DNA of 64,000 nt from Collybia mongolica (GCA_013420905.1 JAAXNY010000013.1:62001-126000), one strand, 5' to 3'. Counted from the first letter of the stretch, positions 1 to 11,975 are shown. Program-made: numbers and translations. Notes: generated by a model not told the origin, from the sequence alone.

Positions 1-945
1 TTGTGGTGACCGTCATCGTATGATGAGATGCAGCTGAACACCCGGCGAAGTAGTGGCTTCGCGTGTCGTTTTTCCAGACAGACACGGGGTATTGCCCTAG
101 CCAATGATTAGGTTAAGGCAACATGTCTGTTATATAGGGAGAGACGCACCGGTAGGAGCACTAGTCCTCAACTACTCATCCCTCAAACAGAAGCTCAATT
201 CAATAAGCTCTGTTAGCCGGAGCATTTTACATGTGGTAAGTTTTGAAGCCTTGATGTTTCAGTGCAGCACGCTAGCTTCAGCTTAACATGTTGAGTCTAC
301 TGTTTTACCTTTGTTGGCCCAGGAACACCATAAAAATAAAAAAAATGCGCACAGGCCTTACGACCGGCCCGGTGCTCCGGCACTGCCAACCTCACCGCAA
401 CTCCAAATTCCCATATTCAACAAAAGCGGACTCAAAGCCTTATCTTTAAAACATTTTACACGATCAGAGCTCAGAGTCGGACGCTCGTTCATGATGCCAG
501 CTTTGAAACATCTGTTCCTCCAATGATCCCTATGATGTTCAGCTGCGTGATATAAAGGATCTTTTGTGATAGACTTCAGTAGTGCTTTACAGAACAACTG
601 TATAATGCACAGGAAATAACACCCAGAGGATACAGTCACCACCAACCCCAGGCGCAGTAGTGCCTTCAACGATCATGATCACGATCATAGCTATTCTTGA
701 CACAAAACCCGTTGTTCGCAGCGCGTTCCACGCTAATAGCACAGCCCGCTCTGGGAGAAAAAAAAAGACCTCTTTGGACGACTCCACAAATTCTGAACGT
801 CGGGCTATGCATTCTTAACTCTCTGCACAGAACCTCCAGCTTCGTCTGCAGTTGCGGTTGTAGTATCAATAAGAACTTCATTCTCCAATTGAGACGCCTC
901 CAGAAACCCGCATCACCCTCCTCCCACATTCCCGCCCCAGCGCAA
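1..945. other. No supported gene
   Basis: Short open frames occur on both strands, but none has a recognisable domain, a splice structure or a credible start. The last part is probably the 5' leader and promoter of the membrane-protein gene beginning at 946. Confidence 0.4.
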
Positions 946-2316
946 ATGGCACGCCCTGCAGCCGAACTGGTACTCCCCCCCTACACCAGCCCCAGAAGTG
1001 GTCTCTTCGGGATAGCCTTTACTCTATACTGCATGTGCGTGCAGCTGTGGTATAAGGATTTCCGCAACCAACCTCCCGAGCAACGCCGGAAGCGTCCCTG
1101 CTTTTCGTTCATTTACACTACGCTGATCGTAGTCCTCGACCTGATATCGTTGGCGGTGAATATGAAAGGAGGACTTGCGGCTGCTGGTCCGAAGATAAGC
1201 CAAGAGCCGAGTTTAGGTGCTATACATTTCGCATATGCCACGAGAATACTTGTGGGGACCCTGATTGCATCTATGCAGGTGAGCCTACAGCCCTTGTTTT
1301 TTTGTTTGCTGATTTTTTTGATTTTCTTTTTTTTTGGAATTGAGATATGGAGAGTGTGGGTTATTTGGGTATTATCGCGGTATGCAAAACTCGCGGCAGC
1401 GATACCGCTTGTTGACTTTTTGGCGAGTGAATGTATGTTTTCATCGTCGGTTTTTTTTTTGCAGCGGCCCGGCTCCACATTTCTTTCTTTTTCGGAAATC
1501 TGATATGATTATTCCTTTTCATAGCACTTTGGATTGCCTCTAGCGCTCCTGTCGATTTCAATTGGGTCTCTAATGACTCCAAGGCCACCAGCTCGGCGAA
1601 AGAACTTGCGAATGCAGCTGACGCGTTGACTACTGCCTTTCATATCATTTTTACGATATTGGTTGTTGGAAGGTTGATGTACCTTCGTCGGCGACTTGGT
1701 GGACTCACAGGTGGGCTTCTCCTGGTTCTCTTTCCTTAGCCTTGGAGCACTGTCTGAGGGTGATATTCAGGCTATGAATATGCAGCGTGTTATACAAATA
1801 CGGCAGCGATGATTATCGAGTCATATATAGTTGTGGCAGGGCTATACCTTACTGGAACATCATACGGGTCGCTAGTCCTAACACTTCTAAAGCGACAATC
1901 GTCACCGGGGCGATCGCTGACCAGATAGAAGTGAGTGGGCGAAATCTTACTTCTCACGGCCTGGGGCTGATGTTCGGCTTGCGATAGGTCATTGCGTATC
2001 TTCTCGTTATGGATCCGTGCAAGGACGAGCGTGGACTCAGGAGACAAGACAGAAGATGAGCTCGCTACGATGGGATCATCCTGAGCTCGAAGGAGGGGAT
2101 GATAACTCTAGTAGTGAAACGCTGGCGCGATCCACGAGTCAGGTTTCTGATTCGCAGATGTTGGGAAGTACCACCGCCCTTGACACTCCTGCTGCGCCCC
2201 CCGATGAAATCGTCATAAAACGTCCGCCCTACTGGCAAGCCCAGACGCGACATCGTGACTTCAAGATCGGAACGCCTGGGTTCCCCGAGGGGGGCGAGAA
2301 CGTGCCCGATGTGTAA
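946..2316 (+). pseudogene. DUF6533-like multi-TM membrane protein, probably frameshifted
   Basis: The predicted protein resembles a large, uncharacterised Agaricomycete family of integral membrane proteins with about seven helices. Start ATG is at 946. Exon 1 runs to 1278 (donor GTGAGC). A following exon encodes IWRVWVIW and a leucine-rich helix and ends at 1432. The next exon starts at 1525 after an AG and encodes SLWIASSAPVDF, then a helix ending FTILVVGRLMYLRRRL. After the intron near 1711 come TNTAAMIIESY and another helix. Two frame conflicts follow. The family-like segments AIADQIE and VIAYLLVM lie in one frame, but the preceding TNTAAMIIESY exon and the C-terminal QGRAWTQETRQKMSS segment lie in others, with no credible intron between. 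The hydrophilic Ser-rich tail stops at 2316. It is either a recently broken gene or one with an intron I could not place. Function is unknown. Confidence 0.6.
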
Positions 2317-3717
2317 GGTGTCGATGGTCTGTATGCGACCGTCCGTTGAAAGTGAGAGTTCTACTTTCCAGACGGGATCCGGACCCGGTGACCCGCCGAC
2401 CGGGGGCAGCGCCGAACACATATTACGGTTCGGGTGGGGGGTGGGGGATACGGTGGGAAGGCCCCACGGTCTCTGTCCGGCTTCGTGCACCGTCCTTCTC
2501 CTTCGTCTGGGGCACGGTGTCCTGGTTTACGCTGGATGTTCGCGGGGGGTGGTTATTGATAACCAACGTTTTTACAAGTCTTCCTGTGCGTCGGGGAGCA
2601 TCCCGTGGTTTTCTGCAGCCTGCAGTGGAAATTATGGCGTGGTTCTTGCGCGCAACGAGTCTGACATTTGAATATTTTGACCAGTTACAATCAGACCTTC
2701 CGAGTTCCTCGCCGCGAGGTGTCCTGGGACAACCCTGTCCGCTGTGAAAGTACTATTCCAGGTCATTTGGGAGAGTCCAATAATACTGCGGACATCTCCG
2801 GAGACCTGTTAGCCTGGTTTTCGGTTTGGGGACACGTCATTGAAGTAATGCAATGACCACGGAACTTTTCTGGTAATCGGCAATAAGCAAATAAACCAAT
2901 CTTGCCCAAAAAACGTCTAAACTATGGACTATGGTTCACACTCTGAAGAGAAGAAGCTCCAGGGTCCGAAGTAAAAGCGAAAGAAACTAGAGACAGAGAC
3001 AAGGGCCGTACTTCACTGTGAATAAAACATATACCAGCGAGGTAAAAAATACCCGTCCGCAGTCTAAAACTGTCTGGATATCTGAAAACGGCCAGTTCAC
3101 GCCGTAGAACTAGCCGTAAATTCAAAGTCTTTACTTTTAGTGAATATGAAGTGTACTATTCTGTACCTCTTGATGCTCCATACTTGAACTAAACGAAAAG
3201 GCACAAAAGAGGCTTTCCGAAGGAAGCAACAGAACTGGGCGAAAGTTGGGGATGCTAGGACACTGTGGCGTTTTGGTGCATTCCCTTAAATCGTTTAGTG
3301 GCATTGGGCTTACGGAAAAGTAAGATGTCTTTACGCTCCCCAGAACCTATCGCACCAGAATGAGCCAAGCCCCCTCGGGTGGAATTTCACTGTCTTATTG
3401 TCACAGCAGATGTCCGGTGGGTTGAGCGTCAAGAAGAACCCATCTCTCACGATGAATACTGTAGCAGCACAGAGTCCAAAGTACTAACGGACGCCATCAG
3501 CCTACCTATTTTTGATCACAACTGCCTCACACCGGTCCGCAAATTCGTTGCTTGATGCTATGCAACTCCGATAATCCTAGGGTTTACATATATCAAACCT
3601 GAAAACGAAAAAAAAGGAGCGTGGTGAGAATGAGTGAAAACTGGGTTGAAGCGGTAGGATGTTCAGGTGCAGAAGGGAGTTGACGCAAAGATGTTATAGT
3701 ACTGTTTGCATATTTGA
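2317..3717. other. No supported gene
   Basis: Intergenic DNA of ordinary composition. Several open frames are present on both strands, but none shows domain similarity or coherent splicing. The right end should hold the 3' UTR of the lipase gene that stops at 3718 on the minus strand. Confidence 0.4.
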
Positions 3718-5258
3718 TCAGTTCGATTGTGGGAGAGAGTTGGCTATTTGACTCACGACCAAGTGTGGAGGGTTTATGCCTGTGGATATTATCGAAGCAG
3801 AGCAAGTAAAATCTTCCCCGCTTGCGTTGCACTGCCGAGTGGTCAGGGCGGAAGTTGGGTCAAAAAATGACCAATACTCCGTCGCTGATAATACTATAAT
3901 CAGGCCTATGCGCCTAATCGTCAGAAATAGCTGATACCCACCGTGATGCGCATAAAGGATAGGCGGGATAATTGTTGGGACACTATTCCAAAATCAGATG
4001 TCCATTGATTTCTTAGGGAGTGTCACGTACCCATCGAAAGTATGTGTGCCTATCGAATCAAGCAAGGTTAAATGTACGCTCTCACAAGGATGGGTTGTAC
4101 TACTGACCTCGGAAAAGGTTACTTACGCCGATTTGAGTGTTGACAAACTTGGCATATGCCTGGTTACCGGTCCTAGCATTCAGATAAGTTCTTGTGTTGT
4201 GTGCATAGACGATACGCGCCCTGACCTGGGTTGGCCAAAAGTATACATACGAAGCTTGCTGTAATACCGTAAGTACGGGCATGATCAGAGCAATTAACAA
4301 GATTCGCACCTGTTCGGGAAGTTTTGTTTCAGAGAAATGCCCGCAAGGCTAGACAAAGCTCCTAGGTCCCAGAGTCAGTCGATATGAGGACATGATACCA
4401 GGAAATATACCTACCCCCTAGGGAATGACCAGAGGTGACGATTGTATAGTCTGGATGATTTGCCAATTCGGACCTGACGGTGGATATAACCGATGAAGCG
4501 ACAGAGTCCCAACTGCCCTACCTATTAACCATAGACAAGCCGTAATATAAAATTCAGGGACTTACGCGACCAAGAACCCAGCATGGACCAGCGCATCAAC
4601 TATAATCGCATGGTTACATTTAACAGTTCGTGTGTTAGGATTTTAAGACTTACTTGGTGCGTTAACTCCTGGTGATATAAAAGGCACCAATATGAGGCTT
4701 GCGTCTGTCAAAAAATCAACGGGAGAGGTGCTGGGGTATCTCCCGTCAGAGACGCTAGTGACGATATTTGATTCAATGCATTTTACCTTCCCCGAAATAC
4801 AGCGATAATTTCTTTCCGGTTGTCGTCACGCGCAACATAGCCTTGAGTGTCCGTTATAATGTTGTTGATCTGGTGATGAAGGTTAGTAACAACAAAACCA
4901 AAACATCCTTGGCAAGAAAGGATTCTAACCGTCGTTACTAATGTATTCCCGTTCGGCCGAGGACATGACGGCGAGAAGATGTTATATGAGGAGGATGCAT
5001 CTTATAGGGGCAGCGCATCAAATCCCAATTCTCAGAGATTGGGACTGCGGACTCACATTTGAAATAGAAGACGAGATCGTTATACACAGCTAGATCGAAA
5101 GAAAGTTGTGATACTAACAAGTCAGTAGTGTTCAAGGCCATACCAGAAGACACCGCTTCGACTCTCTTGTCTATAGTCACAACCTCTCCCTCCTGTACGG
5201 GAGATGCAATGGCTGCGGAAAGGAACAAGAGGGATGTAAAGGTGAGGGACAAACGCAT
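3718..5258 (-). CDS. Secreted class 3 lipase (triacylglycerol lipase fold)
   Basis: Predicted extracellular alpha/beta-hydrolase of the Lipase_3 family, which hydrolyses acylglycerols. I assembled 12 exons on the minus strand: 5258-5057, 5000-4939, 4869-4787, 4730-4654, 4599-4566, 4512-4415, 4361-4310, 4258-4226, 4172-4108, 4049-4031, 3982-3942, 3893-3718. Together they give an unbroken frame of 313 residues, normal for the family. The N-terminus is a signal peptide (MRLSLTFTSLLFLSAAIASP) followed by a possible KR propeptide site. Family landmarks appear in order: NNIITDTQGYVARDD, the oxyanion-side FRGS, DFLTDASLILVPF, VHAGFLVAW, the nucleophile elbow GHSLGG (Ser about 183), MYTFGQPRTGNQAYA, and a late INPPHL with the likely catalytic His. 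One exon is only 19 bp. The frame survives 11 splices, so the gene looks functional. The last exon bears a Cys pair typical of secreted lipases. Confidence 0.88.
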
Positions 5259-5326
5259 CTCGGGGAAGAAATGACAGATGCTTCGGGGGACTTGTGGTGA
5301 GAATAAAAGGCTCGCGTCGACCTTAC

Positions 5327-5333
5327 ATAAATA
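5327..5333 (-). promoter_or_regulatory. TATA-like box of the lipase gene
   Basis: On the minus strand the sequence reads TATTTAT about 70 bp upstream of the lipase ATG, a usual distance for a fungal TATA element plus a short leader. Inference from sequence and position only. Confidence 0.45.
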
Positions 5334-5599
5334 CTCCCTCCTTCTCTCACACTTGTAGGCATGGTCAAATAGGAGCAGGGTATTGGGTCAACACTGTGCG
5401 GTTCCAGGGGGTTCTAAACATAGGCTGGTCGGGATGCACGTCCATCAAGTACCCACATAAGTGTTGAAATTTCACGTGCTGTTGATCAAACATTATTCGA
5501 GCTTGTGCTTACCTAGTGCCATAGGGGAAAGGCAAACGATGCTTCAAGTTCGTAGCACCTGACAGTGTCAGCTGGATGCAAAACAACGAGCAGGAAACA
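5334..5599. other. Upstream region, no gene seen
   Basis: Between the lipase promoter and the coding traces that begin near 5600. No domain, repeat or RNA gene recognised. Confidence 0.35.
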
Positions 5600-6317
5600 T
5601 GAACGAACGCCGCACATGTATGCGTAACTGAGTCCGACCCATGAATAGGTATTGTGTCCGTGTGGCTATTCGACGACGAGGATCCTGCTGATATGATATG
5701 TCAAGCCTGACATGCACTATTGTGGTTGCAATACTGATGGGCGAGGTTGATCAACTGAGATCGAAGCAACTCGAAGTAACAGGTAGACAGTTGATAGAGT
5801 ATCGCCAAGACGAACCTTTTGAGCTCTTCACAGGCATTTTCATTCGTTGAATCTTGATATTACGTGAGTGATAGCTAAGAACTTGATGTAAATATGGAAA
5901 CCCATATGTACTAGAGCCATGTCGGAGGTCGCGAGTCCGTGCTGAAAGTGGATAACGTGTCAGGAGGCCATATACCATGACACAAGAATAACACCAACTT
6001 GATTCACATGGGTGATGGCCCATGGTCCGTGAGTCAGGCGTGGGTGTAAAAATAATGGAAGTCTGACACTCAACGTCGAACCATCAGGAGACATAGAAGA
6101 ACCTGCCACAGCCGGTGACAAAGTCACGAGGTGGATTTATAATTTCTTAGCCAAGCACAAACTTAGCACAAGCTTGTCGTCAACCTCGCACAATGATGCT
6201 TTCAAAGCGGTCTGGTACGACGAGGACACGTTAAAGTATCACCACTTTGTCTGCGAATTTGTTTGTCCTGGTTTGCGCTATGAAAATGGGATGCCCCCAC
6301 AGTGGTCTTCAGCTTGA
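5600..6317 (+). pseudogene. Unidentified coding traces, possibly a decayed gene
   Basis: Three stretches read like protein on the plus strand. One near 5660-5710 contains VWLFDDEDPADMICQ. One begins at an ATG near 5739 (MGEVDQLRSKQLEVTGRQL) and continues to a stop after GIFIR. One runs about 6045-6317, contains GDKVTRWIYNFLAKHKL, then DAFKAVWYDEDTLKYHHF, and ends PPQWSSA plus a stop. The charged and aromatic content resembles real protein, but I could not connect the pieces into one frame with convincing introns, and I recognise no family. It may be a spliced hypothetical gene or a degraded one. Confidence 0.3.
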
Positions 6318-6339
6318 AATATTTCCGGAAAGTACCACT

Positions 6340-7450
6340 TGCTATTGTAATCGTGCACTTCTTATGTTCTGATCCAGGTTCTATCAGCGTGGCAGCTAAT
6401 GATCAGGGTACACTCAGAGTAAGCCCTAAAAACGCGGATGCACGCCAGCTTCAGACACACCGGAATGTACGCGATAGCAGGTGGCTTTGACCTAGTCGGC
6501 ACTATTATATGGCGGACTTTCACAAATTTCGACTTGAAAATGTGGCCATGCATCTTGTTGCGTTCTCCGCCGTTCTGAAAAAGCTTCTATCAGCGGGTCG
6601 AGTAAAAAAAAATAGGTCACACTTACATACTAAGCAGGTCCTAAAAACCCGGGTGCACACGAGCCCCTGGCTTCAATGAGCGCGATCGCAAGTGACCTTC
6701 AAAGTGCCCCACAATGGACCCAATTTAAACTTCTTTGGAAACATACACCGAAGCAAATAGCCACACACCTCCCCGCGTTTCGAATCAACTTCTTTCACGA
6801 TCAACGCATCGACCAATGAATGCTGTCATAACTAGTATGTCCTGAAATCGCGGATGCGCGCCGGTCCCAGACAACCCCGAATGCTCGCGATCCCGAATAG
6901 ACTTCCTTGACCTTGTCTGAAGTCTCGAGATGATCTCACGGCGGTTCGAGCTTGGAGTTGGAGGATTCCTCGGAAACACCGTCTAGAGTTCTGACCAGGT
7001 CCCTTCGCGAGTTCCGTTTCACATGTTGTCAACTCTTCGAGTAACAATCGGAGCCTCACCTACATAACAGGTCCTAGAACTCGGCTAGTTTCACCTGAAT
7101 CTTGCGAAATGATTCATTGCCCTCCTGCCTCTTCTGGCGGGGTCGCACTTATATAGTAATGCCTGAAAAATCGGGTATACAGTCCGACTGGACAGTAACG
7201 TTACTTTTGGGTCTATCTCGTCTTCAGTCCACTCAGATGCTGAGTGTCTTCCCTTTCTTCACGTTTCATCTCGCTACCCATGATTGTAGTATTCCTCCGA
7301 AGCGCCAACTTACATTCTGCCGAGGCATCTTTGCATATTCTGGTCCAAGTTCTGTCAATGCATCGAATAACCAAATAATTCCTCGAAAAACGGATGCACA
7401 CCAGTTTCACCTACTGTAAACAATGCTGATATTCGGGTTTATCCCATCTA
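6340..7450 (-). repeat. Degenerate tandem repeat array carrying copies of the TYR1 3' end
   Basis: Related blocks recur roughly every 200-230 bp. The variants CTAAAAACGCGGATGCACGC (about 6426), CCTAAAAACCCGGGTGCACA (about 6640), CCTGAAATCGCGGATGCGCG (about 6841) and CTCGAAAAACGGATGCACAC (about 7382) head successive units. Each follows a segment resembling CAGGTTCTATCAGCG. Near 7240-7290 the minus strand encodes MGSEMKREEREDTQ, which matches the end of TYR1 (MDSEVKREEGEDIQ) just to the right. The array therefore looks like repeated, decaying duplication of the TYR1 terminal exon and its downstream flank. No unit has an open frame likely to be used. Confidence 0.55.
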
Positions 7451-7454
7451 AACA

Positions 7455-9100
7455 TTACCTAGATGCCTGTATATCCTCCCCTTCTTCACGTTTCACCTCG
7501 CTATCCATGATCGCCTTGATCATCTCGCTTCCAAGCTGTCCAGCTTCCTCAAATCTTCCGTCAAAGAACGTCCTTGTCTCTTCGAACCTCCTTCGGTACA
7601 GGTCAAAGCTCCCAAAGCTCACACACTGGCTCCATCCGCGGGCGGCAACGACAAATTCAAGATCATCAGAGCGATGCCATGTGTCATGGAGCGCAGAGTG
7701 TATGGCGCTCTCTAATAGCGCTGGTGATAGAAACAGATGCTCAGCCACTCCGAGGAACAGTCGGAATATCGGCGTCGCGGCCAGCGCGAGGTGATCGTAA
7801 GGTTGGATGCCAAGATGTGCCCAGCAGTCGACCATGGCCAGAAGAGAGAGATGGGAGTTAGGGCGGTATTTGGAAACGGGCGAGGAGCCACCTTTACTAT
7901 TCACAAGTGGAGAAAATGAAAGTGAGGCCTGACCAAGGCTAAACCGGTCCAAAACCTCCTGCGACAGCAGGATTGGCGTCCGCGGTTTCTGTTTACATCC
8001 CTTATCTCCAAAAACGACATCACGTCCCCACTCAATACGTTCCCTAAACTGTTTCTCGTCTTCCTCCGCACCCGTCCCACCTGAGAGCATGAGTTTGAAC
8101 AGCTCGGTCGTACTCTTTGCGTACTGGTCAATTTGGATGCGAGCGACTGGGTTCAGAATGGCGAGCCCAGCGTAAACGTGCCATGCGTTCCCATAGATGC
8201 GCAAGGTTATGTTGACTTTGGCCGTCTCGATTCCACCAATATACAGCCCTGACTCCCAGGGGTAAGATACAGAGGCGGCCCAGGCGGTTCCCATACTGAT
8301 AGAACCATGGTCAGCACTTAGCGCAGAAATCCGGGAGCATCCGTTCATACCTGAGGAAAGCTGCATGGGTTACTGCCTGAGTATTCGCCGTGACCAGGTC
8401 ATGTTCTTCGTACGAAAGGTGAACGTAACGCGAACGAAAGCAGCTAAGAATTGATTCGACGACACCAAGAGCTTCTGGCGGTGCACGGTGTTTGATGAGT
8501 ACCTAAAATAGTCCGGTCAGCGCGCAACAGCAGTTTCAGCGTCTTGGAACTCACCAGCGGTTGTCCTACTGGGTCAACTCCAGGGCCATGAAGGGAATGG
8601 CAGGAGACGATATATGTATCTGGCGGGAGGTATTTTTCGAATGCCGCCCGCTCTGGAGCCTTGACTGACGTCTGTCCGGAGACAATCGCGTTGAGTTTCG
8701 TAGCTGAGCGTTTTGTTCGTCAATTAAAACACATTCAAGCCCCAGAGATACGCACAAGGTCCGTATCGTTTGACGACTTCATCGATGAATTCCGCTTCGA
8801 CAGAATACATGATGAAGTCGGAGGCTCGTGAGACGGCGTGTCCGTCTAGCATAACTGTTACGTTGGGCGAAGACGCATATTCGCGCTTGAGATCTTCAAA
8901 TTTGGATGGCAAGTCGCAAACGTTGATTCTGGATGAGGTCAGGTTTCTCGGTAGTGACTCGGACTTTTAGTGACTCACTTTCCCCAACCAGCCTTCGAGA
9001 GATACTTCGCGTACATCTTCCCCATAGACCCCATCCCTATCAACCCAATTGTCGGTTGTTCATCCAACGGGGAAGATGGCGATACTTGAGGATTGAACAT
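7455..9100 (-). CDS. TYR1: Prephenate dehydrogenase (NADP+)
   Basis: Catalyses NADP+-dependent oxidative decarboxylation of prephenate to 4-hydroxyphenylpyruvate, the tyrosine branch of the shikimate pathway; cytosolic in yeast. Five exons give 478 residues: 9100-8979, 8928-8756, 8703-8555, 8502-8351, 8295-7455. The N-terminus has a Rossmann nucleotide-binding loop (GLIGMGSMGKMYAKYL). It is followed by the TYR1 signatures DGHAVSRASDF, YSVEAEFID, GQTSVKAPERAAF and SCHSLHGPGVDP. The C-terminal helical region contains GGIETAKVNITLRIYGN, WHVYAGLAILNP and AARGWSQCVSFG. Length and domain order match fungal TYR1. The start was chosen because this ATG lies 15 residues before the Rossmann strand and no better one is in frame. 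A TATATAAA-type sequence lies about 135 bp upstream (9234-9241), a possible TATA element. Confidence 0.92.
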
Positions 9101-9509
9101 AGCTCTCTAAATCGTTGATGAAAGGTTCCGGACGCAACTGTTGGGTAATAGTCTTCGGATGATTTTCAGGCTTTGGTCGTCGCGTGAACTAATGAAGATT
9201 GGGGGGTGAACGCTGCGTTCCTGTATATAAACTGATTTATCACGTCAGTTGAAAAGGGACCTGAGTTGCAAGCTCACGGTATTCGACCCATATCGCTGAA
9301 GATCCGAATCAAGTCAGCCTTGTTACCCCGCCAGCCAGGAATTTTGCCCCTAAATCATGTGACGTTTTGATCTCGCGTCACGAGTTCGAACTGCAATCAA
9401 AAAACTCGTGCCCTTCTCGTCGTTGCCTACTACGATCTATATATCGGCAACCTTATTATTTCCAATGCGAAACATGGTTGATGGTGTGTGCCTACAACTA
9501 ACGACCGCA
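9101..9509. other. Upstream of TYR1, no gene seen
   Basis: Holds the likely TYR1 promoter. No other coding or structural feature recognised. Confidence 0.4.
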
Positions 9510-10065
9510 TCACGGGGTAAGGCTCATAAAAATCAAGAAATGAAGCAGTACAAGTCCTTGAATCATCCATCTAGGCTTCATTCCAAGGTGACTGGCATTT
9601 CGTACACCCAGCACTTGATTAACTATAATGTATTCGGAGGCCACCTTATAGTGGTCGTATAAAACTGTTTGACTCCAGCCGCACATGTCCATTTTTATGC
9701 AATGGGCCGCATCGATGAGAAAAGTACAACCAGGAATTTTCTTATAACTTCGTATGTCCTCTCACATTCACCTGAATCATTGCTTATGTATCTTCCAGCG
9801 TTGGGAATGTGAAGGTAACCGGTGGAGCTCCACTAGCGCTTGGATATGGTACCTTATGGACCGAGAAATGCCCGTTCGTCTTGACATGAATCGGCGGATA
9901 ACCTTTTGCTTCCGTCCCCAATTCAACATGCTCATCTTGAGCATCTAACTGGGTTCTATATAACATTCTTTTCAACTGCGACGAGCTCAATTCCTTCACG
10001 ATACGCCAAATTTAAAGATGTGGGCGATTCGTGGGGAAGACCCGGCGGTTTCAACTTTTAGACAC
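9510..10065 (-). pseudogene. Unidentified minus-strand coding traces
   Basis: On the minus strand an ATG near 10065 opens MCLKVETAGSSPRIAHIFKF, which stops at once. The adjacent frame continues as KELSSSQLKRMLYRTQLDAQ and ends FTFPTLEDT with a stop at 9784. Further down, after a possible AG acceptor, IPGCTFLIDAAHCIKMD and a longer frame run to 9510. The break at about 10000 is a one-base frame change without splice signals. I do not recognise the family. It may be a frameshifted small gene. Confidence 0.25.
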
Positions 10066-10127
10066 ATCTTGGGGTACGCGCGTTATAATTACATATATTC
10101 ACTTTAACACGTTCGGCTGAATATTTT

Positions 10128-11060
10128 TTGACTCGCGCAGCATACCACCAAGCCGCACTGACACTCCTTGAATCGGCCCTATTGACATTGACGCGTACAT
10201 CCTACATCCAGATTTTCCCGCCAACTGCTCGCCCTCTTCGAGTACCAGTCCCTGCTCCTGCCTTGAGCCGTGCATGTAGCATAGTCTACATCACCGGTGT
10301 TTGGTTGGCAAGGATGATCATCGGGCGCCCCATGACACAAAAATCTATGCTTCTCACCCGCCTTCTTACCAACTCAACGCCAACCTTCATTTACATAAAG
10401 ACCCATCCTCGTGGTGCTCTCCCGCACGAACCTCGTACCCCCTGGAAAAAGGCAGCGTTCACCAGCTCGTCGAGGCCCTCGAGCGCTAACGTCATAACTT
10501 CACTGCATATTTTCACCACCACCTATCCAATACATGGGGAGTTGCTTACCGATAAGTATGAATACAATTCATTGACGGTACGTTCCTCTTCTTTCTCAAT
10601 TCTGGAGGCCTGTCACTCTTCCGCTCTCTTTGCTTAAATCTGGGACTCTAACGCCTCCTTCCTCCATAAGGTCCATTCAAGGATATATGAAATGCTGTTC
10701 TTCCTAAACCGACGCCTACCAGTACCGACGGACGTGTGGGATCACTCTTTTTCGGTGATGTTGGGTGTGCGTGGTTAATGCTGGAGTCGCAAGAGAATAT
10801 CAGCGTGAGTCGTCACTCTGAGAGTGCTCGGACGAGGAAAGTCGCCTATAGGCATCCAGGAGGTCAGTAGTCTCCTCTCCCGGCTCTTGACATTCCTCAT
10901 GCTTGTTTCTCTAGTCCTCCCCATGGATCGCTATCATTCCTTTTTTTCTCCGAACCCGAATCCGCAATCCACGCACGCCCAATCTAGACTCCCGAGGTCC
11001 CAAAAAAATTCAGCCCCGGGCCCTGCGCCCCACGTATTTACGACCGCCCCGCCGGTATAC
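10128..11060 (+). other. Unresolved region with fragmentary coding signal
   Basis: Protein-like stretches occur on the plus strand in different frames. One about 10300-10489 includes DTKIYASHPPSYQLN and LEKGSVHQLVEALE. One about 10690-10808 includes TDGRVGSLFFGDVGCAWLML and ends at a GTGAGT donor. One from 10924 includes MDRYHSFFSPNPNPQ. They cannot be joined convincingly and match no family I know. A spliced or degenerate gene is possible. Confidence 0.22.
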
Positions 11061-11975
11061 GAATGACACGAGCGGCGCACGACGTGCCCACCGGACCCAA
11101 AACCACGAACATGCAAGACAAGCACCCTAGTGCGTCCAACTCTATACCAGCGGACGAGTGCAAGCATGTCGCTCCGTCGCCCCCCATGATCCACAACCCA
11201 GATCCCCATAATTCCGGCACTTCCCCTCCCCCATTTTTTTTTGTCCCGAGGGCCGAGGCCCTGGCCCGCCTGCCCCCTACTGCCCATTCGCTCGTCATCA
11301 CACGAACTCCGCGTTTGGCCGCCCGATCCTCTCTCCAACCTGCGAGACTTAGGGAAAAGCACCGTCGTATCCTTCCTCTCTTATATGTGTCGAGTGCGAG
11401 AGTGGTTACCCCAGTCTACACCCGGCCGGTTTTTAATGGATGCTGTTATGAGGTGTGGGGGTGGTGGTGCGGGAGCGACATGGGTTTTGATTCGGTGCTT
11501 GGACTTAAGTTGTGGCGCACGTTATCAATGTCATATATGACGTGCCAAATTATTTAACCCTGAACCTACAAAAGCCGGGCCGTCACATCACCATTAATAA
11601 TAATCCCACATCGTTGCAGGGCATTTCATCTTGCGCGAAACCACTCCTAATGGCGAGCGATGTCAGTACCGATGCGGTCGGCAATTCCTCGAGTACACAC
11701 ATGTCAACTAAATAACCTTTATGCCCTATTTACTCCATAGTTCCAGATTGTAACTGATGAATCATGTCAAGGGATTTACGACCCCAGTGGGTTCGGAACT
11801 AAAGAAATCACTCTTGCGGGTAGCCGCCTTAGGATGTTTGGTCCCGTCACGGCCCACAAGTGGTTTTTCATCGTTCCAGCATTTATATACTTTGATGACT
11901 TAGAAGGTGCGTCTGGTTCAGACGTAGTCCACTCAGACATCTCCGCCGTGACGCCGTCATTATTTTGAAACAAAA
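11061..11975. other. No supported gene
   Basis: Pro-rich open frames on both strands look like compositional artefacts. The right end is the promoter side of the hydrolase gene starting at 11976. Confidence 0.35.

Noticed and set aside
697..1503. Single 268-codon open frame as the complete membrane-protein gene
   Set aside because: It begins at TTG and runs through clear introns (GTGAGC at 1279, GTATGT at 1433). The family-like protein starts at ATG 946 and needs splicing.
6785..7059. Minus-strand open frames of 60-75 codons as small genes
   Set aside because: They fall within the degenerate repeat array and recur with frameshifts in neighbouring units.
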